Source: Vanilla planifolia (Eukaryota > Streptophyta > Magnoliopsida > Asparagales > Orchidaceae). From it: DNA of 64,000 nucleotides. A program made the position numbers and the translations under genes. Positions 9,697-20,550 of the stretch are shown here, piece by piece. The notes under the pieces are model-generated. The model worked only from the letters and a program-made list of their open reading frames with translations, did not search any database and was not told the origin of the DNA. The DNA lies in NCBI GenBank assembly GCA_023846275.1, contig CM043877.1, positions 19,326,607 through 19,390,606 of the forward strand. Reading direction: 5' to 3'. Position 1 is the first letter of the stretch. Each line of letters opens with the position of its first letter.

Positions 9697-10680
9697 CTCT
9701 TGTTACACCCCATTTTTTCCTAGGCTGATTTTTGGCATACATTTTTTTTTTTTTTTTTTTTACATATAGACAGCTCAGATCGTCCCATACCAACCTGAGT
9801 AGCCTACGAAAAACATAGGATATAACACATCATTACACACCTACTTTCCTTAACAATGTGGATCCCACCTCCCGGGTACACCGTCAAATCAGGTTCATGA
9901 CTCCTGAATTAACAGATGGACTCGCGCAATGTTACTCCTGCTAGACCCAATACTCCTAACCCATACCGATAGGAGAACCGGTCTAATAGAAGTCTGAACC
10001 CCCACGGTTAAGTTCCATAGTCATGTAATGACCTCACCATCAAAAATAAAATACATAACATCCACAAATAAGATATGGCACTCCACACACCATACTCCAA
10101 TACAATAAGGTAGGGCAGTAAATGGAGATTACATTACAAGAAATAAACCAAGTCTAACAAGTACAATATTATCCAACCAGAACATAAGCCAGAATTACCC
10201 TCACGGATTACATAACATATGAGAATAACAATCTCATTAAGTACATCCAATAGTAACAATCAACTAACCAGAATATTTTAGACAATCACAAATCAGATAT
10301 CCTCCCCAAACCTGCTGACTACGATCCCACCTAATCTGGTAGCGTCAAGTCTGCCGAGCCACTGAAAATACATAATACAGGAATGAGCTACGCCCAGTAG
10401 GAAAGACAGCTAGTAAAACTCACATGCAAGAGAAGGATAATAACAACAATATAGGAATACAGCATAATAATGTACGGTGGATAGGCACTCTCAGTCCCAG
10501 ACTCCGACCAACCACAGTCACCCCTAGTCACACCAGAGTAGCTCTCCTCTGGGCTTCCAGGTAGCATGCCAGTGGGAACGCCCATCTCGAAACACGCATG
10601 GCGCCTAAGCACCCGACACCGCAGCGTCTCTCGTCAATCAATCTCCTGGAGACTATAGACAAATCCAGTCACAAAATCTC

Positions 10681-10790
10681 TAGCCAACGTGAGACACCCC
10701 TGCCACCCTAAGGCGCGCAGGCCTACACACTTGGCTAGCCACTGCGAGACACCCCTGCCACCCTCAGGCGCGCAGGCCTACACACATGGA
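10681..10790. repeat. 55-bp tandem pair in LTR 2
   Basis: Counterpart of 5176-5285, offset 5505 bp. Confidence 0.85.
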
Positions 10791-11295
10791 CCAGGAGAGA
10801 TCGACTCAGCCACCGTCCCAAAGAGTCCTCTACCAACAACTTCCATAGAAGCTCACGCCCCTACAGTCATTGCCAATCTCTAACTCCAAGATCCGGCAAC
10901 ATGTATCCAGGTACAACAAGGCGCATACCAGTCACATGTATACTGTGGAAGCTAAGTCTGAACCGCACAGTTACCTACCACAACTACCCTAAAACATCAT
11001 ATAGGGTCTATAGTAGTCCGGTCCAGTATGCCAATCCATAAAATATGCCAACACTGAGTAAACTGACTCAATCCATGTCAATGCCATCCAAGTAACATAA
11101 ACTGTATAGAAATTCTGACTATTCTGGTAACACTTACCCAAGTGTCACACTTCCTTCCAACTGATCCAGCTGTACTGAATTTATAGATAATTTCCAACAG
11201 TAACTTTCAACTTGTCTATGTGATTTCCCTAAATCACATTTTTCTCGTTTCAGGAAATTTTAAATTTCAACTTCAATTTCTGCCCTTTATCCATT

Positions 11296-11550
11296 TTCCG
11301 AAATTCGAAATAAATTTCCAAATAAAATTTAAATTCCACATATATCCTTTTTCCGAAAATTCGGATTAATAAATTCCACATATATCCTGTTTTTCCAAAA
11401 ATTCGGATTAATTTCTGAATTAATTTAAAAATTCCAAAAAATCAAATTCTGCCCTTTCTTAATTTTCCGAAATTCGGAATAAATTTCCGAATTAAAATTT
11501 AAATTCACATATATCCATTTTCCGAAAATTCGGATTTATTTCCGAATTAA
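11296..11550. repeat. Cluster of short palindromes in LTR 2
   Basis: Counterpart of 5791-6045. Confidence 0.6.
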
Positions 11551-12894
11551 GTTTTTCCTTCGCCATTCGTCCGCGCCCGCGTTCCGCTGAACCGGGTTTC
11601 GCTGCCGGTTCGGAAAACCCGCGCTGAACCGCGACACCGCCGAACCAATTTTCTTAATAATCCGTTAATTGGATTGATTTTAATTACTAATAAAATAGCG
11701 TAAATACCATTAATTACTTAATTAAATTTGTAATTATCTAAACCCTTCTCCTTCCTCGGTCCGACGCCCGCGAAACCCTAGCCGACGCAATCGCCGACCA
11801 AATCAAATTCTTCCGCCGATTTCCGGCGACCGCGAACAAGGAGAAACAAAATTCTATGTTCATACTATCCTAATGTTTCAATAATGTCACTAATTTCTAA
11901 GGATTCAATTAAAATTTTCCACCAAAGGAGTTTCATCCGATCCCCAATTTGACAATTTGCGAAATTAAACAATTCCAGCATACGATACTACCTTAACATG
12001 AATAAAGCACATAATCAATTTCAACACATGCTTGGTAAACTTCCCGAATTCGACAGCATAATAAATTTTTTTATTTCGAAAACCCTAAACATGCTAAATT
12101 CAATAATTGCATTAATCAATTCCAAAAAAACCACAATTCGCATGCTCAGGTAGTAATTTGCAAAATAATCCATGTGTTTAATTTGCTAATTAACTGATTT
12201 AAATCTGAATTTCCTACCTTTCTTCTCCGGCGACGGTGGCGACGGTAAAGCTCGCACGCGACCAACCGCTGCTCCTCGCCGAACGAAACCGGTACCAATC
12301 GATTCTCCTCGATCACGCGAACCTCCAGGTACAAAAAGCCCCTTGAAAGGCTGCCGGAAAATATCGCCGTCCGCCGCGAATGCCTCGTCTCCGGCCGCCG
12401 TTCGAAACCCTAAGGGTCGAAACGGTTCGGGTTAAATACCCCGCTTAAACCGGTAATAACCCGTTAACGACACATTAAGTGCCGGTTGACCTGCCAAAAC
12501 GCCGTTTAACCTTCGATCAGCCGGTTAACCTCCACCGCTGATCTCGTCCGTCTGATCCGCTTATCCGCGGCTTATCCAAACGCACGCGCAAACGCACTCG
12601 GCGAACCGCCCCCGCCTTCGCTGAACCGCTCCGGTCCGGTTCACGCGCGGTAAAAACCAATTTTTCCGGTTTTAAAAAAAATCTAATTAATAGATTTTCG
12701 AATTTCCAAAAATCCAATTAAACAGAGAAAATTACTTAAAAATTCCTCGGTGCTCCGAAAAATCCCCAGAAAATTTCAGAAATTCTAATAGCCTCCAATT
12801 GAGCTCCTGGCTCATCCTACTGTCGATCTGAAATCATCCAAGCCAAAAATTAATTTATTAAAGATTAACATAAAAATTTTTACTGGGTATAACA

Positions 12895-12907
12895 ATCTCC
12901 CCACCTT
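12895..12907 (-). other. Polypurine tract, unit 2
   Basis: Identical to 7390-7402 and directly abuts LTR 2. Confidence 0.85.
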
Positions 12908-12908
12908 A

Positions 12909-13046
12909 TCAGGAATTTCGCCCTCGAAATTCAGCAAGAAGTTCCGGCCACTTCTCCACAACATCCTGCTCTAGCTCCCAGGTTGCCTCCCTTTCGTCAT
13001 GTCTATTTCACAGAACCTTGACCATAGGGAATGACCTGTTCCTCAG
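12909..13046 (-). pseudogene. Broken chromodomain-like C-terminal tail of pol, unit 2
   Basis: Counterpart of 7404-7541 with the same in-frame TGA at 13008-13010, so this break predates the duplication of the unit. It differs by one base (G at 12947). Confidence 0.75.
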
Positions 13047-13049
13047 CAA

Positions 13050-13250
13050 TCATATTTTAATCTTTTCAATCATTTTCATAAAATAAATTTATTCTTTCTC
13101 TTTTAATTCTCATTCTTCAATCTCTTCATCATACCTTCATAATCATAATCTCTTAATTTTCTCTCATATTCCTCATATTTCTTCTTCATAATCTCTCTCT
13201 TCATATTCATCTATCTTCCTCTATATTCATCTATTTCTATTTCTCATTAT
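13050..13250 (-). repeat. Purine-rich low-complexity filler at the pol deletion, unit 2
   Basis: Counterpart of 7545-7745, offset 5505 bp. Confidence 0.65.
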
Positions 13251-15047
13251 TATCAATTTCAACCATCTCCTTTGTCTCAAATTCAGTTCCTTCTGAGTGA
13301 ATAGATACTTGAGACTCTTGTGATCAGAGAAGCAGTCTACGGACACTCCATATATATAATGCCTCCATATTTTTAAGGCAAATATGATAGCAGCTAACTC
13401 CAAGTCATGAGTGGGATAATCCTTCTCATAATCCTTCAATTGTCTCGAAGCATACGCCACAACCCTGCCATCCTTATTAATCGAAAACTCCACTTCCCTA
13501 GCTGGTGGAAGTCCAGGCAATTCCTCTGGAGAAACCACAGGGAAGTCTCTCACCATTAAGATATTTGACATAAGGGTAGTAGTGGCTTGACTATCTGTCA
13601 CATAAGCCAACCAACCAGTACAACCCTTCCTCACTAGTCTCTCTGCCTGAAGAACTGAGATCAGGGAAATCTGTCTATTTAGACCAAAGTATATCACATC
13701 CTCCGAACCAGGCACTCTGATCCTGACCTTCTTCTCCCAACAATCCAGCACCACTGCATGGTAGCACAACCAATCCATTCCCAAAATGATGTCGAACTCT
13801 GCTAGTGGCACACACATCAACTCTGTCACGAACTCGTGTCCACTAATCAGAATAGATCCTTCAATCTTCTGAACAGTGGGAATCTCTTTCCCATCAGGAA
13901 GCCTAACCAATAAGGGTTCCTTCAAGTAACCCTTGGATCCTGATATCTGATTCCAGATCCTCTCAGTAACAAAAGAATGAGATGCACCAGTATCAAACAA
14001 AGTCATGCACTGCACGTTGCCAAAATAAAGCATACCTGTGATCACCTCTGGTGACTCTGAAGCCTGCTGCTGAGTTAAAGCAAATACTCTGGGCTGTCCC
14101 CCAGATGAACCAACCGGTCCTGTGATCCTCTGTTTCTTCCTTTCCGGGCAGTCGGTCCTTATGTGTCCTGGCTGTTGACAGTGGTAGCAAATAATACCCC
14201 CAGTCCGAGTACCTGTCTGTTGCACTGGCCTCTCGGAAATAGGCCGTGGCTGGACCACGCCCTCCTGGGTACCACGGTGATCTCTGTATCTCTTTTCATT
14301 TTCGTTCAGTTGGGCATTTCTGAGTCCCTTCCTCTTGTTATGAGTCTCTCTCTGGGCCTCCATCCGGGTGTCAATAAGCTCGACGGATCTCGCAGCCTCC
14401 ACCAAGTCACGAAACCTGGCAAACCGACTCACAACTAGCTGGCGCTGCAGCATAGGACGAAGTCCCTCCAGGAACATCTCACATCTGCGCTCCTCAGAGG
14501 GCACCAGCTCTGCGGCGTACCTCGCCAGATATGTGAATCTCGCTAAGTAGTCATTCACTGACATCTGGCCCTGCCTGAGGTGTATAAGGTCCCTCCTGAA
14601 CTGAGACATAGCAGAAGCCGGAATGTAGCACTCCCTGAATGCCTCAACAAAGTCTTCCCATGCTATCTCGCTGTTCTGGGCCTCCCCATACATGGCGCGC
14701 CGCTGGCCTCTCCACCAGGTAGCAGCCTCTCCCTCCAATACTAGAGCAGCAAGTACTACCCTCCTGCCGAATGGACATCCCAAGGCATCAAATAGCTCAA
14801 GCATATGAGCCATCCAGTCATCTGCCACCGCTGGGTCAGCCGACCCACTGAAGCTCCGCGGACGCAACCGCATGAAGGCATCGATCCAACGATCCACGGC
14901 TGGCTCAACTGGCAATGCTGGGCTCGTCTCCGGGGTAGGAGTAGCAGATACAGGTCTGCCTCTAGCTGTTCCACGAAAGGGAAGTCTCCTGGTACCAGCC
15001 ATACTATCAAAAGCAACTAATCTGGCATTAGAGTCGTCATTTGGCAT
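13227..15047 (-). CDS. Gag-protease with truncated RT/RNase H, unit 2
   Basis: Second copy of the same 606-codon ORF, with an identical translation. One synonymous difference is visible (G at 14499 against A at 8994, in a Pro codon). Domain order, deletion junction and C-terminal run into filler are the same as in unit 1, so the RT/integrase deletion happened before the unit was duplicated. Both ORFs remain fully open, which fits either very recent duplication or recent use in trans by an autonomous chromovirus. Confidence 0.9.
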   Translation of the reverse strand: MPNDDSNARLVAFDSMAGTRRLPFRGTARGRPVSATPTPETSPALPVEPAVDRWIDAFMRLRPRSFSGSADPAVADDWMAHMLELFDALGCPFGRRVVLAALVLEGEAATWWRGQRRAMYGEAQNSEIAWEDFVEAFRECYIPASAMSQFRRDLIHLRQGQMSVNDYLARFTYLARYAAELVPSEERRCEMFLEGLRPMLQRQLVVSRFARFRDLVEAARSVELIDTRMEAQRETHNKRKGLRNAQLNENEKRYRDHRGTQEGVVQPRPISERPVQQTGTRTGGIICYHCQQPGHIRTDCPERKKQRITGPVGSSGGQPRVFALTQQQASESPEVITGMLYFGNVQCMTLFDTGASHSFVTERIWNQISGSKGYLKEPLLVRLPDGKEIPTVQKIEGSILISGHEFVTELMCVPLAEFDIILGMDWLCYHAVVLDCWEKKVRIRVPGSEDVIYFGLNRQISLISVLQAERLVRKGCTGWLAYVTDSQATTTLMSNILMVRDFPVVSPEELPGLPPAREVEFSINKDGRVVAYASRQLKDYEKDYPTHDLELAAIIFALKIWRHYIYGVSVDCFSDHKSLKYLFTQKELNLRQRRWLKLIIMRNRNR

Positions 15048-15105
15048 TTGGCATACAGACTACCATAGTATAATAAAATGACCAACAGTTCTCCCCACCT
15101 TGGGT

Positions 15106-15191
15106 TGAACTTCTATACATGTCTAGCCCCACTATCCTAACCTAGGGCTGAACTTCTATACATGTCTAGCCCCACTATCCTAACCTAGGGC
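15106..15191 (-). repeat. 43-bp tandem pair next to the PBS, unit 2
   Basis: Counterpart of 9601-9686. Confidence 0.85.
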
Positions 15192-15201
15192 TCTGATACC
15201 A
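15190..15201 (-). other. Primer-binding site for initiator Met-tRNA, unit 2
   Basis: Identical to the unit 1 PBS; lies 4 bp from LTR 3. Confidence 0.93.
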
Positions 15202-16185
15202 CTCTTGTTACACCCCATTTTTTCCTAGGCTGATTTTTGGCATACATTTTTTTTTTTTTTTTTTTTACATATAGACAGCTCAGATCGTCCCATACCAACC
15301 TGAGTAGCCTACGAAAAACATAGGATATAACACATCATTACACACCTACTTTCCTTAACAATGTGGATCCCACCTCCCGGGTACACCGTCAAATCAGGTT
15401 CATGACTCCTGAATTAACAGATGGACTCGCGCAATGTTACTCCTGCTAGACCCAATACTCCTAACCCATACCGATAGGAGAACCGGTCTAATAGAAGTCT
15501 GAACCCCCACGGTTAAGTTCCATAGTCATGTAATGACCTCACCATCAAAAATAAAATACATAACATCCACAAATAAGATATGGCACTCCACACACCATAC
15601 TCCAATACAATAAGGTAGGGCAGTAAATGGAGATTACATTACAAGAAATAAACCAAGTCTAACAAGTACAATATTATCCAACCAGAACATAAGCCAGAAT
15701 TACCCTCACGGATTACATAACATATGAGAATAACAATCTCATTAAGTACATCCAATAGTAACAATCAACTAACCAGAATATTTTAGACAATCACAAATCA
15801 GATATCCTCCCCAAACCTGCTGACTACGATCCCACCTAATCTGGTAGCGTCAAGTCTGCCGAGCCACTGAAAATACATAATACAGGAATGAGCTACGCCC
15901 AGTAGGAAAGACAGCTAGTAAAACTCACATGCAAGAGAAGGATAATAACAACAATATAGGAATACAGCATAATAATGTACGGTGGATAGGCACTCTCAGT
16001 CCCAGACTCCGACCAACCACAGTCACCCCTAGTCACACCAGAGTAGCTCTCCTCTGGGCTTCCAGGTAGCATGCCAGTGGGAACGCCCATCTCGAAACAC
16101 GCATGGCGCCTAAGCACCCGACACCGCAGCGTCTCTCGTCAATCAATCTCCTGGAGACTATAGACAAATCCAGTCACAAAATCTC

Positions 16186-16295
16186 TAGCCAACGTGAGAC
16201 ACCCCTGCCACCCTAAGGCGCGCAGGCCTACACACTTGGCTAGCCACTGCGAGACACCCCTGCCACCCTCAGGCGCGCAGGCCTACACACATGGA
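16186..16295. repeat. 55-bp tandem pair in LTR 3
   Basis: Counterpart of 5176-5285, offset 11010 bp. Confidence 0.85.
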
Positions 16296-16800
16296 CCAGG
16301 AGAGATCGACTCAGCCACCGTCCCAAAGAGTCCTCTACCAACAACTTCCATAGAAGCTCACGCCCCTACAGTCATTGCCAATCTCTAACTCCAAGATCCG
16401 GCAACATGTATCCAGGTACAACAAGGCGCATACCAGTCACATGTATACTGTGGAAGCTAAGTCTGAACCGCACAGTTACCTACCACAACTACCCTAAAAC
16501 ATCATATAGGGTCTATAGTAGTCCGGTCCAGTATGCCAATCCATAAAATATGCCAACACTGAGTAAACTGACTCAATCCATGTCAATGCCATCCAAGTAA
16601 CATAAACTGTATAGAAATTCTGACTATTCTGGTAACACTTACCCAAGTGTCACACTTCCTTCCAACTGATCCAGCTGTACTGAATTTATAGATAATTTCC
16701 AACAGTAACTTTCAACTTGTCTATGTGATTTCCCTAAATCACATTTTTCTCGTTTCAGGAAATTTTAAATTTCAACTTCAATTTCTGCCCTTTATCCATT

Positions 16801-17055
16801 TTCCGAAATTCGAAATAAATTTCCAAATAAAATTTAAATTCCACATATATCCTTTTTCCGAAAATTCGGATTAATAAATTCCACATATATCCTGTTTTTC
16901 CAAAAATTCGGATTAATTTCTGAATTAATTTAAAAATTCCAAAAAATCAAATTCTGCCCTTTCTTAATTTTCCGAAATTCGGAATAAATTTCCGAATTAA
17001 AATTTAAATTCACATATATCCATTTTCCGAAAATTCGGATTTATTTCCGAATTAA
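16801..17055. repeat. Cluster of short palindromes in LTR 3
   Basis: Counterpart of 5791-6045. Confidence 0.6.
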
Positions 17056-18399
17056 GTTTTTCCTTCGCCATTCGTCCGCGCCCGCGTTCCGCTGAACCGG
17101 GTTTCGCTGCCGGTTCGGAAAACCCGCGCTGAACCGCGACACCGCCGAACCAATTTTCTTAATAATCCGTTAATTGGATTGATTTTAATTACTAATAAAA
17201 TAGCGTAAATACCATTAATTACTTAATTAAATTTGTAATTATCTAAACCCTTCTCCTTCCTCGGTCCGACGCCCGCGAAACCCTAGCCGACGCAATCGCC
17301 GACCAAATCAAATTCTTCCGCCGATTTCCGGCGACCGCGAACAAGGAGAAACAAAATTCTATGTTCATACTATCCTAATGTTTCAATAATGTCACTAATT
17401 TCTAAGGATTCAATTAAAATTTTCCACCAAAGGAGTTTCATCCGATCCCCAATTTGACAATTTGCGAAATTAAACAATTCCAGCATACGATACTACCTTA
17501 ACATGAATAAAGCACATAATCAATTTCAACACATGCTTGGTAAACTTCCCGAATTCGACAGCATAATAAATTTTTTTATTTCGAAAACCCTAAACATGCT
17601 AAATTCAATAATTGCATTAATCAATTCCAAAAAAACCACAATTCGCATGCTCAGGTAGTAATTTGCAAAATAATCCATGTGTTTAATTTGCTAATTAACT
17701 GATTTAAATCTGAATTTCCTACCTTTCTTCTCCGGCGACGGTGGCGACGGTAAAGCTCGCACGCGACCAACCGCTGCTCCTCGCCGAACGAAACCGGTAC
17801 CAATCGATTCTCCTCGATCACGCGAACCTCCAGGTACAAAAAGCCCCTTGAAAGGCTGCCGGAAAATATCGCCGTCCGCCGCGAATGCCTCGTCTCCGGC
17901 CGCCGTTCGAAACCCTAAGGGTCGAAACGGTTCGGGTTAAATACCCCGCTTAAACCGGTAATAACCCGTTAACGACACATTAAGTGCCGGTTGACCTGCC
18001 AAAACGCCGTTTAACCTTCGATCAGCCGGTTAACCTCCACCGCTGATCTCGTCCGTCTGATCCGCTTATCCGCGGCTTATCCAAACGCACGCGCAAACGC
18101 ACTCGGCGAACCGCCCCCGCCTTCGCTGAACCGCTCCGGTCCGGTTCACGCGCGGTAAAAACCAATTTTTCCGGTTTTAAAAAAAATCTAATTAATAGAT
18201 TTTCGAATTTCCAAAAATCCAATTAAACAGAGAAAATTACTTAAAAATTCCTCGGTGCTCCGAAAAATCCCCAGAAAATTTCAGAAATTCTAATAGCCTC
18301 CAATTGAGCTCCTGGCTCATCCTACTGTCGATCTGAAATCATCCAAGCCAAAAATTAATTTATTAAAGATTAACATAAAAATTTTTACTGGGTATAACA

Positions 18400-18404
18400 T
18401 TTAG
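18400..18404. repeat. Target-site duplication, right copy (TTTAG)
   Basis: Exact match to 4191-4195, directly after the outer LTR end. Confidence 0.95.
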
Positions 18405-19500
18405 ATTATGTGGGTTGGCTTGAAGAAGGGTGTGAAGAAGTGCATGGTAATGTGGGTTTGTGAAGTTTAAAAACTATGATAGAGGGGGTAGACAAAGTGC
18501 AAGTATGAGTAGTTAAGAAATAATGGTATGAGCCATTGGAGGGAATATTTGTTCATTTCTCTTAAAGTAAAAAAGTTTTATTTTTTTTTTCACATTTTTA
18601 GATATATGATAGGCTTTTTTTAAGGTAGTAATATTTTTTTAAGTTAAACTTAGATTGTATGTATTTCTTTAAATTTATCCTAAAATAAGAGAGTACTACA
18701 TGCTTTGATTTATTTATATTATACCTAAGTTTATAATTCTTAAACTTATTAATGTACTCCTTAATGGATTCATCACCATGGGAAAACATGTCATTTATCT
18801 AATATTTTAACACTATAGGTTATTGGAACAAACAAGTTGTATAACCTAATCTTAAGATTTTTTTTAAGTTTGAGATACCTCTTTATCATTGTTAGCATAT
18901 TATTGTTCTAAATTTCTAAGGAACCTACAGGTGGTATCAATGAGTTTAGTATTAATAAATTGATACTTTTGTCACTCACTCATTTTATATTAGAATCAAT
19001 AATCATCCATACTAATCTATCAATATATGTAATTTTAAGGATCAATACTATCATCAAAAGCTTGGAAATCTAATTTTATATTAGGGATATGCTCTCTTTC
19101 TCTCTCTATACCCGTTTAGTCATTCCTCCTCACTTGACATATCTAGATTATTATTTTAATTTGACTCATCAGAAGAATCATTTCTTTTTCTATGATCATG
19201 ATTTCTCTCATAGATATTTTGGTCATATTCATCAGAAGGATCATCATGTCATTTATGGTTCCTATGTTTTTTAAGATTTTTTTTTTCTAAATCATTGGGT
19301 GTGACACTTCTTTTTCTATTATCTCTTTCTCTTTTAGAATTTGGTTCATACTATTGATTTAAAAGGATTTATCTAACCATCTAGGTGAGTTCGACTATTG
19401 ATTGAGATATTTCTAGTATAGGGCCTTGGTTTAAGTTTTGGACTGATTCTTTAATTTGATTTACTATTTGATAAGACATACCAAATCTTATGGTCATAAA
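18405..19500 (-). pseudogene. Gag remnant of the old Ty3/gypsy element
   Basis: Minus-strand frames resemble plant gypsy gag. There is an N-terminal part near 19080-19480 and a capsid start (KLDFQAFDDSIDP) near 19050. A C-terminal capsid stretch (GDESIKEYINKFKNYKLRYN) lies in an open 63-codon piece at 18598-18789. A Ser/Pro/Thr-rich linker at 18405-18560 leads to the left into the young insertion. The zinc knuckle that should follow is at 4190 on the other side. Many stops and frame changes are present. This gene fragment was cut by the young element. Confidence 0.65.
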
Positions 19501-19723
19501 AAGGTTTGCTACATAAGAGGATATCAAAGAAGAAAAACAATATATGATATCTTTTTTTATAAAAAAATTATTAAAGCAAAGCGATCAATGTTATAGACCA
19601 TTAAAGTTAAAATAGAGTGTGCTTCTAAGAAAATGATTAGTGATCAGGGTCCTACTTATGCTAGACCACCTTCTAGATTGAACCAGATGGTTCCCTAAAA
19701 AGATAGTTGAGAGTCGTATCACT

Positions 19724-19735
19724 ACTTTCATACCA
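19724..19735 (-). other. Decayed primer-binding site of the old element
   Basis: The minus strand reads TGGTATGAAAGT, three mismatches from the initiator Met PBS, at the expected place between the right LTR block and gag. Confidence 0.5.
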
Positions 19736-19852
19736 TCTTTTAAGACAAGGTTTAACCAAAACTAGCTAAGAGATTTTTAGTAGATATAATAAGTAAAAAA
19801 AATAATTTTAATAGAAAATCATGTGCATTAATGTCAAAATTGATATATGATT

Positions 19853-20413
19853 AATTTAAATATCTACAATACTAGAGATGCTTAATAAATTAATAAAAAT
19901 TATGAAAGGATATTACATATTAATTAAGATCAGGGGTGTATAATATTTTAGAATTATTAAAAGATTAGTTTTTAAAATTATATCATAGATTATTAAGTAG
20001 AGTAGGTGACAACACATTAAGTATTAAACTTAGAGTCTTGCAAAGTGATTTTTGTCACATCTAATTTTAGACAAAAAAGAAAATTTAAGATAAACTCTAT
20101 ATGGAATACTTTAATAGAAAAAAATAACTCTAACTTTAGATTATTATCGAGATAATAAAAATTATTGAAAGAATGCACCATTTTGGTGATGATGTCTTGT
20201 AGTTTATTAGGCAACGTATGAAGCACTAAAGAAGGTATAGGGTAGTATAGTGGTGATTTATGTTAGTAAGAAAGTTTTAAAAAATGGGTAATAAGATTTT
20301 AGGCTAAGATTTGGAGCCTTATTGAGGAGGATAGTGTTTTAATGATTAGATCAAGAGAGTGAAATAATGGGCAAAGACTTTTATGTGTTAGTAAAGATAG
20401 GAATTTGTTTAGT
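19853..20413 (-). repeat. 5' LTR fragment of the old Ty3/gypsy element
   Basis: Homologous by eye to 2735-3285 in the same orientation. The LTR probably begins near 19737, next to the PBS, and its outer end is not clear. Confidence 0.7.
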
Positions 20414-20430
20414 TACTTGCTCTCTTGTTG

Positions 20431-20550
20431 GAAGGTCTCTCACCTTCAATTCTTCTCTCTCACAAGGGTTTAGTTGTGGACTCTTTCGATGAAATGTCTC
20501 TCACATTCGATCATTGTCTCTCACAAGTGGAGAAGTTAAAATTTTTCTAA
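20431..20550. repeat. Imperfect 61-bp direct repeat
   Basis: gtctctcac...tctctcacaag occurs at 20435 and again at 20496 with several differences. Confidence 0.55.

Larger units (their letters stand above)
9701..12894 (-). repeat. LTR copy 2 (central, shared by both units)
   Basis: Same ends and length as the outer LTRs, offset by exactly 5505 bp. It serves as 5' LTR of the left unit and 3' LTR of the right unit. PBS lies on its left flank and PPT on its right. No target-site duplication flanks it, as expected if it is internal to one recombined insertion. Confidence 0.95.
4196..18399 (-). mobile_element. Young Ty3/gypsy element, LTR-internal-LTR-internal-LTR
   Basis: Three 3194-bp LTRs (TG...CA) and two 2311-bp internal regions alternate on an exact 5505-bp period and are bounded by the TTTAG duplication. 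The element reads on the minus strand. Each LTR/internal junction shows a canonical initiator-Met PBS on the 5' side and a purine-rich PPT on the 3' side. The ORF encodes gag, zinc knuckle and protease, then a stub of RT fused to RNase H. Integrase is absent and a chromodomain-like tail is broken. I saw only two substitutions between the internal copies and none between the LTR stretches I compared, so it is very recent. The domain types, long LTRs and chromodomain-like tail fit a non-autonomous Tekay/Del-type chromovirus derivative; the lineage is inference. Confidence 0.95.
15206..18399 (-). repeat. LTR copy 3 (5' LTR on the minus strand)
   Basis: Same ends and length as the other two. Its CA end at 18399 is followed by the right TTTAG duplication and then by the gag linker of the old host element. 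Confidence 0.95.
2735..20413 (-). mobile_element. Old Ty3/gypsy element, split by the young insertion
   Basis: Two diverged direct repeats, at about 2735-3285 and 19853-20413, flank minus-strand gag (right) and zinc-knuckle plus protease (left) remnants. Both repeats share stretches such as gagtaggtgacaaca and agtgatttttgtca, as expected of the two LTRs of one element. A decayed initiator-Met primer-binding site adjoins the right repeat, making it the 5' LTR. No RT or integrase is seen between protease and the left LTR, so the 3' half of pol was lost. Outer boundaries are approximate. All coding parts carry stops, so the element is long dead. Confidence 0.75.
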
